This document shows, one piece after another, positions 53,363 through 62,051 of a DNA stretch of 64,000 nucleotides. The notes beneath the pieces were generated by a model. It did not search any database and had not been told where the DNA came from. It was given only the letters and a program-made list of their open reading frames with translations. Source of the stretch: an uncultured Rhodobacterales bacterium (GTDB taxonomy: Bacteria; Pseudomonadota; Alphaproteobacteria; Rhodobacterales; Rhodobacteraceae); contig CAIQOV010000037.1 in the NCBI GenBank assembly GCA_903873585.1, positions 62,001 through 126,000 on the forward strand, written 5' to 3'. The number at the start of each line of letters is the position of its first letter. Within the stretch, counting starts at the first letter, position 1. The position numbers and the translations under genes were made by a program.

Positions 53363-56146
53363 GTGGCGACCGCACAGACGGGCGCCTTGGTCAAACTGCC
53401 CCTGCGTGATGCGCCTTTGTTGCTGGCGCAAGACGCCGTGCTGGATGTAGCCGCCCTGCGCCCCGTGATTGCCGCCGCCTGCGCGGGCAAGCCCGACACC
53501 CGCACCGCGCGCACCCAAGTGGCCCGCATCTTGGCCGAGGCGAAGGCCGCTGCCAACGCGACGCTGGAGCGCGCCTTTGCGCGCGACCCGCGCAACGCGC
53601 TGCCGCTGATCCATTCCCAAGCGCGCCTGACCGATGGCCTGTTGCTTTTGGCCTATGAAGCGACAGAAGCGCTGCACCCGTTGCAGGTCAGAACCGATGC
53701 CGAACGGCTGTGCGTGCTGGCCGTGGGCGGCTTTGGGCGGTCAGAAATGGCGCCGCATTCGGATGTCGACCTGCTGTTTCTTTACCCGTGGAAAATCACC
53801 CCCCGCGCCGAAAGCGTGATTGAAACGCTGCTGTATATCCTGTGGGACCTAAAGCTAAAGGTCGGCCATTCCAGCCGCACCGTCAAAGACTGCCTGCGCC
53901 TTGGGCGTGACGACATCACCATCCGCACCGCCCTTTTGGAACACCGCTATATCACCGGCGATGCCGCCCTTGCGGCAGAACTGGATGACAAGCTGTGGTC
54001 AGACCTGTTTCGCAACACCGGACGCGAGTTTATTGACGCCAAACTGGCCGAACGCGCCGAACGCCACAAGCGCCAAGGTGGGCAGCGCTACGTTCTGGAA
54101 CCCAATGTGAAAGAGGCCAAAGGCGGCTTGCGCGACCTGCAAACGCTGTATTGGATCGGCAAATACCTGCACCGCGTGCCCTCGGCCGAGGGTTTGGTGG
54201 GGGCGGGGCTGCTGACCGCCGATGAATTTGCCATCTTCCAGCGCGCGGAGAACTTCCTTTGGGCCGCGCGCAGCCATATGCACTACATCACCAAGCGCAC
54301 CACTGACCAGTTGACCTTTGACCTGCAAGTCGAGGTGGCAGCGCGGATGAACTACCGCGATGTTGGCGGCAGGCGCGCGGTGGAACATTTCATGCAGGAT
54401 TATTTCCGCCACGCCACCCGTGTTGGTGAATTGACCCGCATCTTCCTGACCGAGCTAGAGGCCCGCCACGCCAAGCCCGAAGCGCGGATCATGGGCTATC
54501 TGAAAAGCCGCAAGGTGGCCGCTGGGTTTAAGGTGCTGCAAGGCCGCTTGGATGCGGCGGACCCCAAAAAGTTCCTGTCAGACCCGCTCAACATCCTGCG
54601 CGTTTTTGAAGAGGGGTTGCGCACCGGCTATCTGCTGCACCCCAACCTAATGCGGCTTTTGGCGTCAAACCTGCATTTGATCGACGATCACATGCGTGAC
54701 GATCCGGCAGCGGCGCAAATTTTCCTCAGCCTGCTGCTAGATCACGGCAACCCCGAACGCCCCTTGCGGCGGATGAACGAATTGGGGGTGTTGTCGGCCT
54801 TTATCCCTGACTTTGAAAACATCGTCGCGATGATGCAGTTCAACGTTTATCACCACTACACGGTGGACGAGCATATCATCCAATGCGTCTCGTGCCTTGC
54901 GCAGATCGAACGGGGCGAGTTGGTGGAAGAATTGCCCGTGGTCAGCGGCATTCTCAAAGACGGGGTGAACCGGCGGATCATCTATGTCGCCTTGCTGCTG
55001 CATGACATCGGCAAGGGGCGGCCCGAAGATCATTCGATCATCGGCGCACAACTGGCGCGGCGGATATGCCCGCGCTTGGGGCTGACAGTGGAAGAAACCG
55101 AAACGGTCGAATGGCTGGTGCGCTATCACCTGCTGATGTCTGACATGGCGCAAAAGCGCGATGTGGGCGATCCGCGCACCGTGCGCGACTTTGCCAAGGC
55201 GGTGGAAACGCGCAAGCGGCTTGATTTGCTGACGGTGCTGACCGTTTGCGACATTCGCGGCGTGGGGCCGGGCACGTGGAACAACTGGAAAGCCATGCTG
55301 CTGCGCCAGTTGTACAACGTGACCGCAGAAGCCTTGGAAGGGGGCCTTGAAACCATCAGCCGCGAGCGGGCGGTGGAAGACAGCCGCAGTGCGCTGCGTG
55401 CGCGCTTGGCCGACTGGACCGAAGCACAGGTTGCCCGTGAAACGGCCCGCCATTACGACCCCTATTGGCACGGTCTTAGCACAGACACCCAAGAGGCCTT
55501 TGCCCGCTTGCTGCTAGACCTGCCCAACGACGAAATCCGCATCGACCTGCACCCCGAACCCACCCGCGATGCCACGCGCGCTTGCTTTGCGCTGGTGGAT
55601 CATCCGGGCATATTCTCGCGCCTTGCGGGGGCCTTGGCCTTGGTGGGGGCGAATGTGGTCGATGCGCGGACCTATACGTCAAAAGACGGCTATGCCACGG
55701 CGGTGTTCTGGGTGCAGGATATCGAAGGCCACCCCTACGAAGCGTCTAAGTTGCAGCGCTTGCAGGCGATGATCGACAAGACCCTGAAAGGCGAAGTGCG
55801 CCCGCGCACCGCCCTTGCCGACCGTGACAAGGTCAAGAAACGCGACCGCGAGTTTCGCTTTCCAACCCATATCACCTTCGACAACGAAGGTTCCGAAATC
55901 TACACGATCATCGAGGTGGATACCCGCGACCGCCCCGGTCTGCTGTATGATCTGACGCGCACCTTGGCGGCCAATCACATCTACATTGCGTCAGCCGTGA
56001 TTGCGACTTATGGGGCGCAGGTGGTCGATGCGTTTTATGTCAAAGACATGTTCGGCCTGAAACTGCACGCCAAAAACCGGCAAGAAAACCTTGACCGCAA
56101 GCTGCGGCAGGCCATCGCCGAAGGGGCCGAACGGGCGCAAGGATAG
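53363..56146 (+). CDS. glnD: [Protein-PII] uridylyltransferase/uridylyl-removing enzyme
   Basis: Nitrogen sensor that uridylylates PII when glutamine is low, 927 residues. The nucleotidyltransferase motif is VGGFGRSEMAPHSDVDLLFL. The HD domain is LLLHDIGKGRPEDHSIIGAQLA, with VRYHLLMSDMAQKRDVGDPR. Two ACT domains follow at the C-terminus (ACFALVDHPGIFSRLAGALA and IIEVDTRDRPGLLYDLTRTL) and sense glutamine. The GTG start at 53363 is two bases after the LpoA stop, and no other start fits better. Its target GlnK lies at 23.5 kb. Confidence 0.96.
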   Translation: MATAQTGALVKLPLRDAPLLLAQDAVLDVAALRPVIAAACAGKPDTRTARTQVARILAEAKAAANATLERAFARDPRNALPLIHSQARLTDGLLLLAYEATEALHPLQVRTDAERLCVLAVGGFGRSEMAPHSDVDLLFLYPWKITPRAESVIETLLYILWDLKLKVGHSSRTVKDCLRLGRDDITIRTALLEHRYITGDAALAAELDDKLWSDLFRNTGREFIDAKLAERAERHKRQGGQRYVLEPNVKEAKGGLRDLQTLYWIGKYLHRVPSAEGLVGAGLLTADEFAIFQRAENFLWAARSHMHYITKRTTDQLTFDLQVEVAARMNYRDVGGRRAVEHFMQDYFRHATRVGELTRIFLTELEARHAKPEARIMGYLKSRKVAAGFKVLQGRLDAADPKKFLSDPLNILRVFEEGLRTGYLLHPNLMRLLASNLHLIDDHMRDDPAAAQIFLSLLLDHGNPERPLRRMNELGVLSAFIPDFENIVAMMQFNVYHHYTVDEHIIQCVSCLAQIERGELVEELPVVSGILKDGVNRRIIYVALLLHDIGKGRPEDHSIIGAQLARRICPRLGLTVEETETVEWLVRYHLLMSDMAQKRDVGDPRTVRDFAKAVETRKRLDLLTVLTVCDIRGVGPGTWNNWKAMLLRQLYNVTAEALEGGLETISRERAVEDSRSALRARLADWTEAQVARETARHYDPYWHGLSTDTQEAFARLLLDLPNDEIRIDLHPEPTRDATRACFALVDHPGIFSRLAGALALVGANVVDARTYTSKDGYATAVFWVQDIEGHPYEASKLQRLQAMIDKTLKGEVRPRTALADRDKVKKRDREFRFPTHITFDNEGSEIYTIIEVDTRDRPGLLYDLTRTLAANHIYIASAVIATYGAQVVDAFYVKDMFGLKLHAKNRQENLDRKLRQAIAEGAERAQG

Positions 56147-56147
56147 A

Positions 56148-57686
56148 ATGAAACCGCAATCGCTTGTCCGCAATATTCTGACCGTTGGCGGTTGGACGCT
56201 GATTTCACGCGGCACCGGCTTTGCCCGCGATGTGATGATGGCCGCCTATCTGGGCACCGGCCCCGTGGCCGAGGCGTTCTTGGTCGCCTTTTCCCTGCCC
56301 AACATGTTCCGCCGTTTCTTTGCCGAGGGCGCGTTCAACATGGCCTTTGTGCCCATGTTCGCCAAAAAGCTAGAGGGCGGCGAGGATGCCGAAGGCTTTG
56401 CCCGCGATGCGTGGAACGGCATGGTGACGCTGCTGTTGGCCTTTAGTGTGATTGGCACTTTGGCGATGCCTTGGCTGGTGTGGGCCATGGCGTCTGGCTT
56501 CAGCGGCGAGCGGTTTGAACTGGCCGTGACCTTCGGGCAAATCTCATTTTCCTACATCCTGTTCATCTCGCTTGTCGCCCTGCTGTCGGGCATTTTGACC
56601 ACGCATGGCCATTTTTCCGAAGCGTCGTTTGTGCCGGTGCTGATGAACTTGGTGTTCATCGCTGCGATGTGGTTGGCGGTTTGGGCGGGGTGGGATATGG
56701 GGCTGACCCTGTCTTGGACTGTGCCTGTAACAGGGGTGGCGCAACTGGCGTTCACGTGGATTTCAGCGCGCAAGATCGGCTATACTTTCACCTTCGGCAT
56801 CCCGCGCTGGACGGCCGATTTGGCGCGTTTGGCGATGATTGCGGGGCCTGCAGTTTTGGCGGGCGGGGTGGTGCAGATCAACCTGCTGGTGGGGCGGCAA
56901 GTGGCGAGCTTTACCGAAGGGGCTGTGGCCTGGCTGTCTTATGCGGACAGGCTTTATCAATTGCCCTTGGGCGTGGTGGGCATTGCCATTGGCACGGTAC
57001 TGTTGCCCGACCTATCGCGCCGCCTGCGCGCGGGCGATGCCGAAGGCGGTCGCGCCTCGTTCAATCGGGGTGCCGAATTTGCGCTGGCGATGACGCTGCC
57101 CGCCGCTGTGGCGCTGGCGGTGCTGGCAGAGCCTTTGTGTTCGGTGCTGTACCAGCGCGGGGCTTTTAGTGACCAAGACACCCAAGCCACCGCCCTTGTG
57201 CTGGCGATTTACGGCGTGGGCCTGCCTGCCTTTGTGCTGCACAAGGTTTTGCAACCGCTGTTTTACGCCCGCGAAGACAGCCGCAGCCCGTTTCGCTTTG
57301 CCGTAGTGTCGATGATCACCAACGCCGCCATGGCGGTTGGGATGCTGCCCTATCTGGGCTTTTCCGCCGCCGCTTGGGCCACCACACTGTCGGGCTGGGT
57401 GATGGTGGGCCAGCTATGGCTTGGATCACGCCGCATGGGTCCAGAGGCGCGGTTTGACGCGCGTTTCATGCAGCGCGTGCCCCGCATCATCGCGGCTTGC
57501 GCTGTGATGGGGGCGGTTCTGTGGGCGGCGGCTTGGGCGCTGACGCCGGCTTTGCACTTGCCCCTGTGGCGCTATCTGGCGCTGATGGGGCTGTGCAGCA
57601 TCGGCATCGTGGCCTATTTCGCCGCTGGCACAGCACTTGGGGCATTTAAGCTGAAAGACTTCGCCGCCCTGCGCCGCCGCAGTTAA
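56148..57686 (+). CDS. murJ: Lipid II flippase MurJ
   Basis: Flips lipid II across the inner membrane, 512 residues with about 14 membrane segments. LISRGTGFARDVMMAAYLGTG and FLVAFSLPNMFRRFFAEGAFNMAFVPMF are the MviN/MurJ N-terminal signature. The start ATG 56148 is one base after the glnD stop. Convergent with the rhomboid-like gene, sharing TTAA. It follows glnD in many alphaproteobacteria. Confidence 0.96.
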   Translation: MKPQSLVRNILTVGGWTLISRGTGFARDVMMAAYLGTGPVAEAFLVAFSLPNMFRRFFAEGAFNMAFVPMFAKKLEGGEDAEGFARDAWNGMVTLLLAFSVIGTLAMPWLVWAMASGFSGERFELAVTFGQISFSYILFISLVALLSGILTTHGHFSEASFVPVLMNLVFIAAMWLAVWAGWDMGLTLSWTVPVTGVAQLAFTWISARKIGYTFTFGIPRWTADLARLAMIAGPAVLAGGVVQINLLVGRQVASFTEGAVAWLSYADRLYQLPLGVVGIAIGTVLLPDLSRRLRAGDAEGGRASFNRGAEFALAMTLPAAVALAVLAEPLCSVLYQRGAFSDQDTQATALVLAIYGVGLPAFVLHKVLQPLFYAREDSRSPFRFAVVSMITNAAMAVGMLPYLGFSAAAWATTLSGWVMVGQLWLGSRRMGPEARFDARFMQRVPRIIAACAVMGAVLWAAAWALTPALHLPLWRYLALMGLCSIGIVAYFAAGTALGAFKLKDFAALRRRS

Positions 57687-58390
57687 CGGGTGCGGATGGC
57701 GGCCAAAACCCTGCTCCATCCGCCCGGACTGACGGCGAAAGATAAAAGGAAACCCGTGGCAAAGCCCGCCAATTCGGCTGTCCAATCCCAGCCGACACTT
57801 TGGTCAAAGCCGTAAGCCACCAGCGAAAACATGCCAAAAAGGATGCGAAAGCCCATCAGAAAGCCGATCAGCTTGAAGGCCCGCAACCGCGCCGCCCCAG
57901 CCCCCGCTGACCGCATCCAGTTGACATAGGTAAAGGCCCCGATCAGCCCATAAACCGGCGGATAGCCCCCGATCAGCCCGCCGTGGGTATAAGGCACGGC
58001 CGTATAAGCCAAGGCCCCCACCAAGGATGCGGCCAAGAACACCGCCAACACGGCCCACCAGTGAAACACCTCGCCCACGAACTTGCCCAAGGCCAGCAAG
58101 ATCACAATCACAAACACCGCTTGCGTCACATCGGTATGCACAATCGCGTAGGTGAAGGGCCGATACAGCCCATCCAGCGGAAACTGCCACAAGATCAGCA
58201 TTTGGCGCAGATAGTCGGGCGAAAAGGCGAAATCCTGAATGGCCTGCGACCGCCAACCAATCCCCGCAGGCCCGCCGACCACTCCGTTGGCGGCGGCGTT
58301 CACCACCACCTCCATCGCGATCATCGGCAGGGCAAGCGCCCAAGTGATGGCGGGCAGGCGGTTGATCGGGGCTTCGGTTTGGTCAGACAT
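57683..58390 (-). CDS. Rhomboid-family membrane protein lacking catalytic residues
   Basis: A 235-residue, six-helix protein resembling rhomboid intramembrane serine proteases: [18 protein letters not shown] (helix 2), [13 protein letters not shown] (helix 4) and [16 protein letters not shown] (helix 6). The GxSG serine position aligns with Tyr143 and the helix 6 His with Glu206; the helix 2 H-x-x-x-H-x-x-x-N pattern keeps only the first His (His85). It is therefore probably an inactive rhomboid pseudoprotease, perhaps with a binding or trafficking role. It lies between murJ and trpS. Confidence 0.85.
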   Translation of the reverse strand: MSDQTEAPINRLPAITWALALPMIAMEVVVNAAANGVVGGPAGIGWRSQAIQDFAFSPDYLRQMLILWQFPLDGLYRPFTYAIVHTDVTQAVFVIVILLALGKFVGEVFHWWAVLAVFLAASLVGALAYTAVPYTHGGLIGGYPPVYGLIGAFTYVNWMRSAGAGAARLRAFKLIGFLMGFRILFGMFSLVAYGFDQSVGWDWTAELAGFATGFLLSFAVSPGGWSRVLAAIRTR

Positions 58391-58473
58391 GGGGCCTCAT
58401 CTCGGCGGCGCAATTGACGCCCGCTGTGGGGACAGATAAGGGCAATCGTCACCTTTCGCCAGATGGAGCTATC

Positions 58474-59529
58474 ATGTCCGAGCCGGTCCAAACGCCTCTG
58501 ACCAAAACAGCCACTTTCCCGACCCGCATTTTCTCAGGCATCCAGCCTTCGGGCGGGTTGACCTTGGGCAATTACCTTGGGGCGCTGAAGCGCTTTGTGG
58601 AAAAGCAGGATGAGGGGATCGAGACGGTGTATTGCTTGGTCGATATGCACGCCATCACCGTGTTCCAAGACCCCGTCAAACTGCGCCACCAAACGCGTGA
58701 GGCGGCTGCGGGCTTTATCGCGGCGGGGATTGATCCGACACGCTCGATCTTGTTCAACCAGTCCCAAGTCACCGCCCATGCCGAACTGGGCTGGATCTTT
58801 AACTGCATCGCGCGGATGGGCTGGATGAGCCGGATGACGCAGTTCAAGGACAAGGCGGGCAAGAATTCCGAAAACGTATCCTTGGGCCTGTTCGCCTACC
58901 CCTCGCTGATGGCGGCTGACATCTTGGCCTATAAAGCCACCCATGTGCCGGTGGGTGAGGATCAAAAGCAGCATCTGGAACTGTGCCGCGACATCGCGAT
59001 CAAGTTTAACAACGACTACAAGGTCGATTTCTTCCCCGTGGTCGAACCCGTGATCGAAGGGGCGGCGACCCGGGTCATGTCGCTGCGCGATGGCACGGCG
59101 AAGATGTCAAAATCTGACCCTTCGGACCAAAGCCGCATCAACCTGACCGATGACGCCGACACGATCAGCAAAAAGATCCGCAAGGCCAAAACCGATATGG
59201 ACCCGCTGCCCGACCATATCGACGGGCTGAAAGACCGCCCCGAAGCGAAGAACCTTGTCAACATCTACGCCGCTTTGGCAGGCCACACCCCCGCCCAAGT
59301 GATCGCCGACTATGCCGGCGCGCAGTTTGGCACGTTCAAGCCCGCGCTGGCCGATCTGGCCGTGGCCAAGCTGGAACCTATCACGACCGAGATGAACCGC
59401 CTGATGAAAGACCCCGCCGAGATCGACCGCATCTTGGGCGCAGGTGCTGTGCGCGCCGACGCCTTGGCGCGGCCGGTTCTGGAACAGGTTTATGACATCA
59501 TCGGGATGATCCGCTCGCGTCCGGTGTGA
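58474..59529 (+). CDS. trpS: Tryptophanyl-tRNA synthetase
   Basis: Class I aminoacyl-tRNA synthetase, 351 residues. The HIGH-equivalent is [16 protein letters not shown], and the KMSKS motif is [12 protein letters not shown]. The Trp pocket region has [10 protein letters not shown] and [19 protein letters not shown] 58474 gives the usual start with a short N-terminal extension; the upstream frame is not coding. It is divergent from the rhomboid-like gene and ends before a strong terminator. Confidence 0.97.
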   Translation: MSEPVQTPLTKTATFPTRIFSGIQPSGGLTLGNYLGALKRFVEKQDEGIETVYCLVDMHAITVFQDPVKLRHQTREAAAGFIAAGIDPTRSILFNQSQVTAHAELGWIFNCIARMGWMSRMTQFKDKAGKNSENVSLGLFAYPSLMAADILAYKATHVPVGEDQKQHLELCRDIAIKFNNDYKVDFFPVVEPVIEGAATRVMSLRDGTAKMSKSDPSDQSRINLTDDADTISKKIRKAKTDMDPLPDHIDGLKDRPEAKNLVNIYAALAGHTPAQVIADYAGAQFGTFKPALADLAVAKLEPITTEMNRLMKDPAEIDRILGAGAVRADALARPVLEQVYDIIGMIRSRPV

Positions 59530-59596
59530 TGGTTTGGCTTTAAGGCCCTACAGGGCAGAATCGCTTTAGGCCCGCGAAAGCTGGTTGGTCTTGCAA

Positions 59597-59632
59597 AATG
59601 CGTCTTGGGTAGGCCCCAAGGCGCATTTTTTT
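59597..59632 (+). terminator. trpS Rho-independent terminator
   Basis: A 13-bp stem AATGCGTCTTGGG / CCCAAGGCGCATT with one T-G pair, 5-base loop TAGGC, followed by seven T. Confidence 0.92.
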
Positions 59633-59644
59633 GGCACGAAAATC

Positions 59645-59672
59645 ATTTTAATTCAGTGTGTTAAATTAAAAT
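59645..59672. promoter_or_regulatory. AT-rich inverted repeat
   Basis: Arms ATTTTAATT and AATTAAAAT separated by CAGTGTGTTA. Unusually A+T rich for this genome; it fits a dimeric regulator site or promoter. Confidence 0.4.
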
Positions 59673-59798
59673 CGTCCGCAACATCCTCGTGTCACGGAAT
59701 CGATTCAATACCCCCCGATACTCGCCCTCAGTCACCTGCCTCTTTCCCGGATGCCCGCGCCTGTCCCCGCAGCTGGGCCATTGACTGTCTGGGCCTCA

Positions 59799-59833
59799 GC
59801 CCCTGGACCTGTTCAGGCCAGGGGCATTTTTTT
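59799..59833 (+). terminator. Rho-independent terminator of candidate sRNA
   Basis: 8-bp outer stem GCCCCTGG / CCAGGGGC enclosing CCTG-TT-CAGG, followed by A and seven T. Confidence 0.9.
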
Positions 59834-59995
59834 GCCCGCTTACTGGCGTTCTGGCTGCAAAGATTTTCCCAAGCCTTCCGCAATCTGCCACGGCCTGAAA
59901 GCGCCATAATCCAACGCAAGCGCGGCACCTGACCTGCCGCAAAGGCTTGTCATCCGCCCCCCCTTTAGGCGATAAGGGCGGCGAAGGAGATCCCC

Positions 59996-60451
59996 ATGCG
60001 CAAGTTTCTCGTCGTGCTGGATGATACCCGCGAATGCCTGAATGCCATGCGCTTTGCCGCCTTGCGGGCCGCCAAGACCCAAGGCGGGGTGCAGATTCTG
60101 TCGATCATCCCGCCGGAAGAATACCAGCACTGGATGGGCGTGGCCGACCTGATGCGCGCCGAAGCCCGCGAGCGGATCGAGGCGCATTTTGAGGTGTTCG
60201 CCAAATGGATGCGTGACCGCCACGGCGTGAACCCCGAACTGGTGATCCGCGAAGGCGACCCCGAGGTGGAAATCTTGGCCCAAGTGCGCGAAGACCCGCA
60301 AGTGGGCGTGCTGGTTCTGGGGGCCAACCACGAAAAATCCGGCCCCGGCCCCTTGGTCACAGCGCTGACCCGCAGCGCAGGCAGCCTTCCCGTGCCCATC
60401 ACCATCGTGCCCGGCGATATGAGCAAAGGGCGGCTGGAAAGCATCAGTTAA
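59996..60451 (+). CDS. Universal stress protein (UspA family)
   Basis: A 151-residue Usp fold, starting FLVVLDDTRECLNAMRFAALRAA, with the later VGVLVLGANHEKSGPG and a loop LPVPITIVPGD. The ATP-binding G-x2-G-x9-G-S/T pattern is degenerate near GANHEKSGPGPLVTAL, so nucleotide binding is uncertain. The ribosome site is GAAGGAGA. No operon partner. Confidence 0.9.
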   Translation: MRKFLVVLDDTRECLNAMRFAALRAAKTQGGVQILSIIPPEEYQHWMGVADLMRAEARERIEAHFEVFAKWMRDRHGVNPELVIREGDPEVEILAQVREDPQVGVLVLGANHEKSGPGPLVTALTRSAGSLPVPITIVPGDMSKGRLESIS

Positions 60452-60536
60452 TCGCGCTTGAGTCAGGTGAACCCAAAGCGCACCTTGATCCTTTAAATCG
60501 CCCCGCCCGCTGCACGCTGCGGCGTTTGCGCGCCAA

Positions 60537-60557
60537 GCCATGCGCTGATCGCATGGC
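60537..60557. other. 8-bp hairpin upstream of the 46-residue gene
   Basis: GCCATGCG-CTGAT-CGCATGGC, about 80 bases before the small gene. No T tract follows, so it may be a leader structure or operator. Confidence 0.3.
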
Positions 60558-60635
60558 CCCCTTGCCGCATCAGGTCTTTCTGCGGTGCAGCATAAGGCAC
60601 ATATTGGCGATGGGAGGCAGAACAAAGGAAACACC

Positions 60636-60776
60636 ATGCCCGAACTTAAGCCACGCAAACCCGCCATCGCCGTCGCCCATATCGTCGCCAAGGCCGAAGC
60701 GCCCATCTGTGCGCCTGCCTTGCGCCTTGCCGATTTGACAGCGCTTGACCAGATGTACCTTTACTACATCGACTGA
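60636..60776 (+). CDS. Small protein of 46 residues, unknown function
   Basis: MPELKPRKPAIAVAHIVAKA starts a 46-residue protein ending in DLTALDQMYLYYID. The C-terminal leucine plus QMYxYY pattern resembles small Rhodobacteraceae proteins I recall with related ends, though I cannot verify it. ATG 60636 has AAAGGAAACACC, a good ribosome site. There is no signal peptide; it is probably cytosolic. It sits 80 bases upstream of nifU. Confidence 0.65.
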   Translation: MPELKPRKPAIAVAHIVAKAEAPICAPALRLADLTALDQMYLYYID

Positions 60777-60856
60777 TCGCCCACTTGGAATCGTTCCAAC
60801 CTTGACTTGGGCCCGCCCAAGGCGCATATCCGACAGGAACAGTCAGGAGTTGCCCC

Positions 60857-61414
60857 ATGTTCATCCAGACCGAATCCACGCCCAACCCCGCGACGCTGAA
60901 ATTCCTGCCCGGTTTGGCCGTGCTAGATATGGGCACCGCCGATTTCCCCAATGCCGAAGCGGCGACCAAATCCCCCCTCGCCAAGCGCATCTTTGCGGTG
61001 CAGGGTGTGACGGGTGTGTTCTTCGGGATGGACTTTGTCACCGTGACCAAGGCCGAAGGTGTCGATTGGCAGCACATCAAGCCCGCGATCTTGGGCGCTG
61101 TGATGGAGCATTACCAGTCCGGCCAGCCCGTGCTGGAGGGCGAGCAGGCCGCTGCCCATGCCGCCCATGACGGCCCTGACGGCGCGATCATCACCCAGAT
61201 TAAAGAGCTGCTCGACACGCGGGTTCGCCCTGCTGTGGCGCAAGATGGCGGCGATATCACCTTCCACGGCTTTGACCGTGGCGTGGTGTATCTGCACATG
61301 AAGGGCGCTTGCGCCGGTTGCCCCTCGTCCACCCTCACGCTGAAGATGGGCATCGAAAACCTGCTGCGCCACTATATCCCCGAAGTCACCGAGGTGCGCC
61401 CTGTTGCCGCCTAA
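60857..61414 (+). CDS. NifU family Fe-S scaffold/carrier protein
   Basis: Fe-S cluster carrier, 185 residues. An N-terminal Nfu_N domain (FIQTESTPNPATLKFLPG) is followed by the NifU C-terminal domain with the cluster-binding pair in KGACAGCPSSTLTL. This Nfu layout (Nfu_N plus NifU_C) is typical of NfuA-like and mitochondrial-type carriers. The ribosome site is CAGGAG. Confidence 0.94.
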   Translation: MFIQTESTPNPATLKFLPGLAVLDMGTADFPNAEAATKSPLAKRIFAVQGVTGVFFGMDFVTVTKAEGVDWQHIKPAILGAVMEHYQSGQPVLEGEQAAAHAAHDGPDGAIITQIKELLDTRVRPAVAQDGGDITFHGFDRGVVYLHMKGACAGCPSSTLTLKMGIENLLRHYIPEVTEVRPVAA

Positions 61415-62051
61415 CGCTTTGGTGCTGGCATTTGACACATCGGCGGCGCACTGCGCCGCCGCTTTGTTATCTGGCGACCACTTGGTAGCACAGCGGCACG
61501 AGCCGATGGAAAAAGGCCAAGCCGAACGCCTGATGCCCATGCTGGCCGAGATGTTGGCCGAAGCAGGCGCGGGCTTTTCCGACCTAGCGCGCATCGGTGT
61601 GGGCACAGGGCCGGGCAACTTCACCGGCGTGCGCATATCGGTCGCCGCAGCGCGCGGGCTGGCCTTGGGTCTGGGCATTCCAGCCGTGGGGATCAGCGCG
61701 CTGCAAGCCCAAGCGCTGGGCACGGATGGTGCGGTCCTGTCTAGCCTTGATGCCCGCAAAGGGGCGTTTTACCTGCAAGGCTTTGGCCTGCCCGAAGCCC
61801 CTGCCGCGCAGATCCTAGACCTCGCCAGCCTACCCCCCCTCCACCCCGCCACCTGCATCGGTTTTGCTGCCGAGGACATCGCAGCCCATTGCGCAGGCCG
61901 CCCCGCCCAACCACGCTACCCCCTGTGCGAAGCCATCGCCCGCCTTGCCCAAGCGCAAGGCCTTACCCATACCCCCCGCCCCGCCCCCTTCTACCTGCGC
62001 AGCGCCGATGCCGCCCCCCCGTCTGATCCGCCACCGGTGATCTTGCCGTGA
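61404..62051 (+). CDS. tsaB: tRNA threonylcarbamoyladenosine biosynthesis protein TsaB
   Basis: Partner of TsaD in making t6A37 in tRNA, 215 residues. ALVLAFDTSAAHCAAALLSG is the family N-terminus, with IGVGTGPGNFTGVRISVAAARGLALGLGIPAVG the ASKHA-like core. The start is TTG 61404, overlapping the nifU stop by 11 bases; TTG 61419 and GTG 61422 are alternatives. TsaD and TsaE are not in the window. Its stop overlaps rimI as GTGA. Confidence 0.93.
   Translation: MPPNALVLAFDTSAAHCAAALLSGDHLVAQRHEPMEKGQAERLMPMLAEMLAEAGAGFSDLARIGVGTGPGNFTGVRISVAAARGLALGLGIPAVGISALQAQALGTDGAVLSSLDARKGAFYLQGFGLPEAPAAQILDLASLPPLHPATCIGFAAEDIAAHCAGRPAQPRYPLCEAIARLAQAQGLTHTPRPAPFYLRSADAAPPSDPPPVILP

Larger units (their letters stand above)
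59634..59833 (+). ncRNA. Candidate small RNA between trpS and uspA
   Basis: A free-standing intrinsic terminator (59799-59833) about 170 bases beyond the trpS terminator requires a transcript that starts in between. An AT-rich segment at 59645-59672 could hold its promoter, which would give an RNA of roughly 130-160 bases. No reading frame with a ribosome site is visible inside. Confidence 0.4.
59530..59995. other. Intergenic region with two terminators and a candidate sRNA
   Basis: A 466-base gene-free stretch. It holds the trpS terminator (59597-59632), an AT-rich inverted repeat (59645-59672), a second terminator (59799-59833) and ~160 bases before the uspA start where I see only the uspA leader (ribosome site GAAGGAGA). 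Confidence 0.6.
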
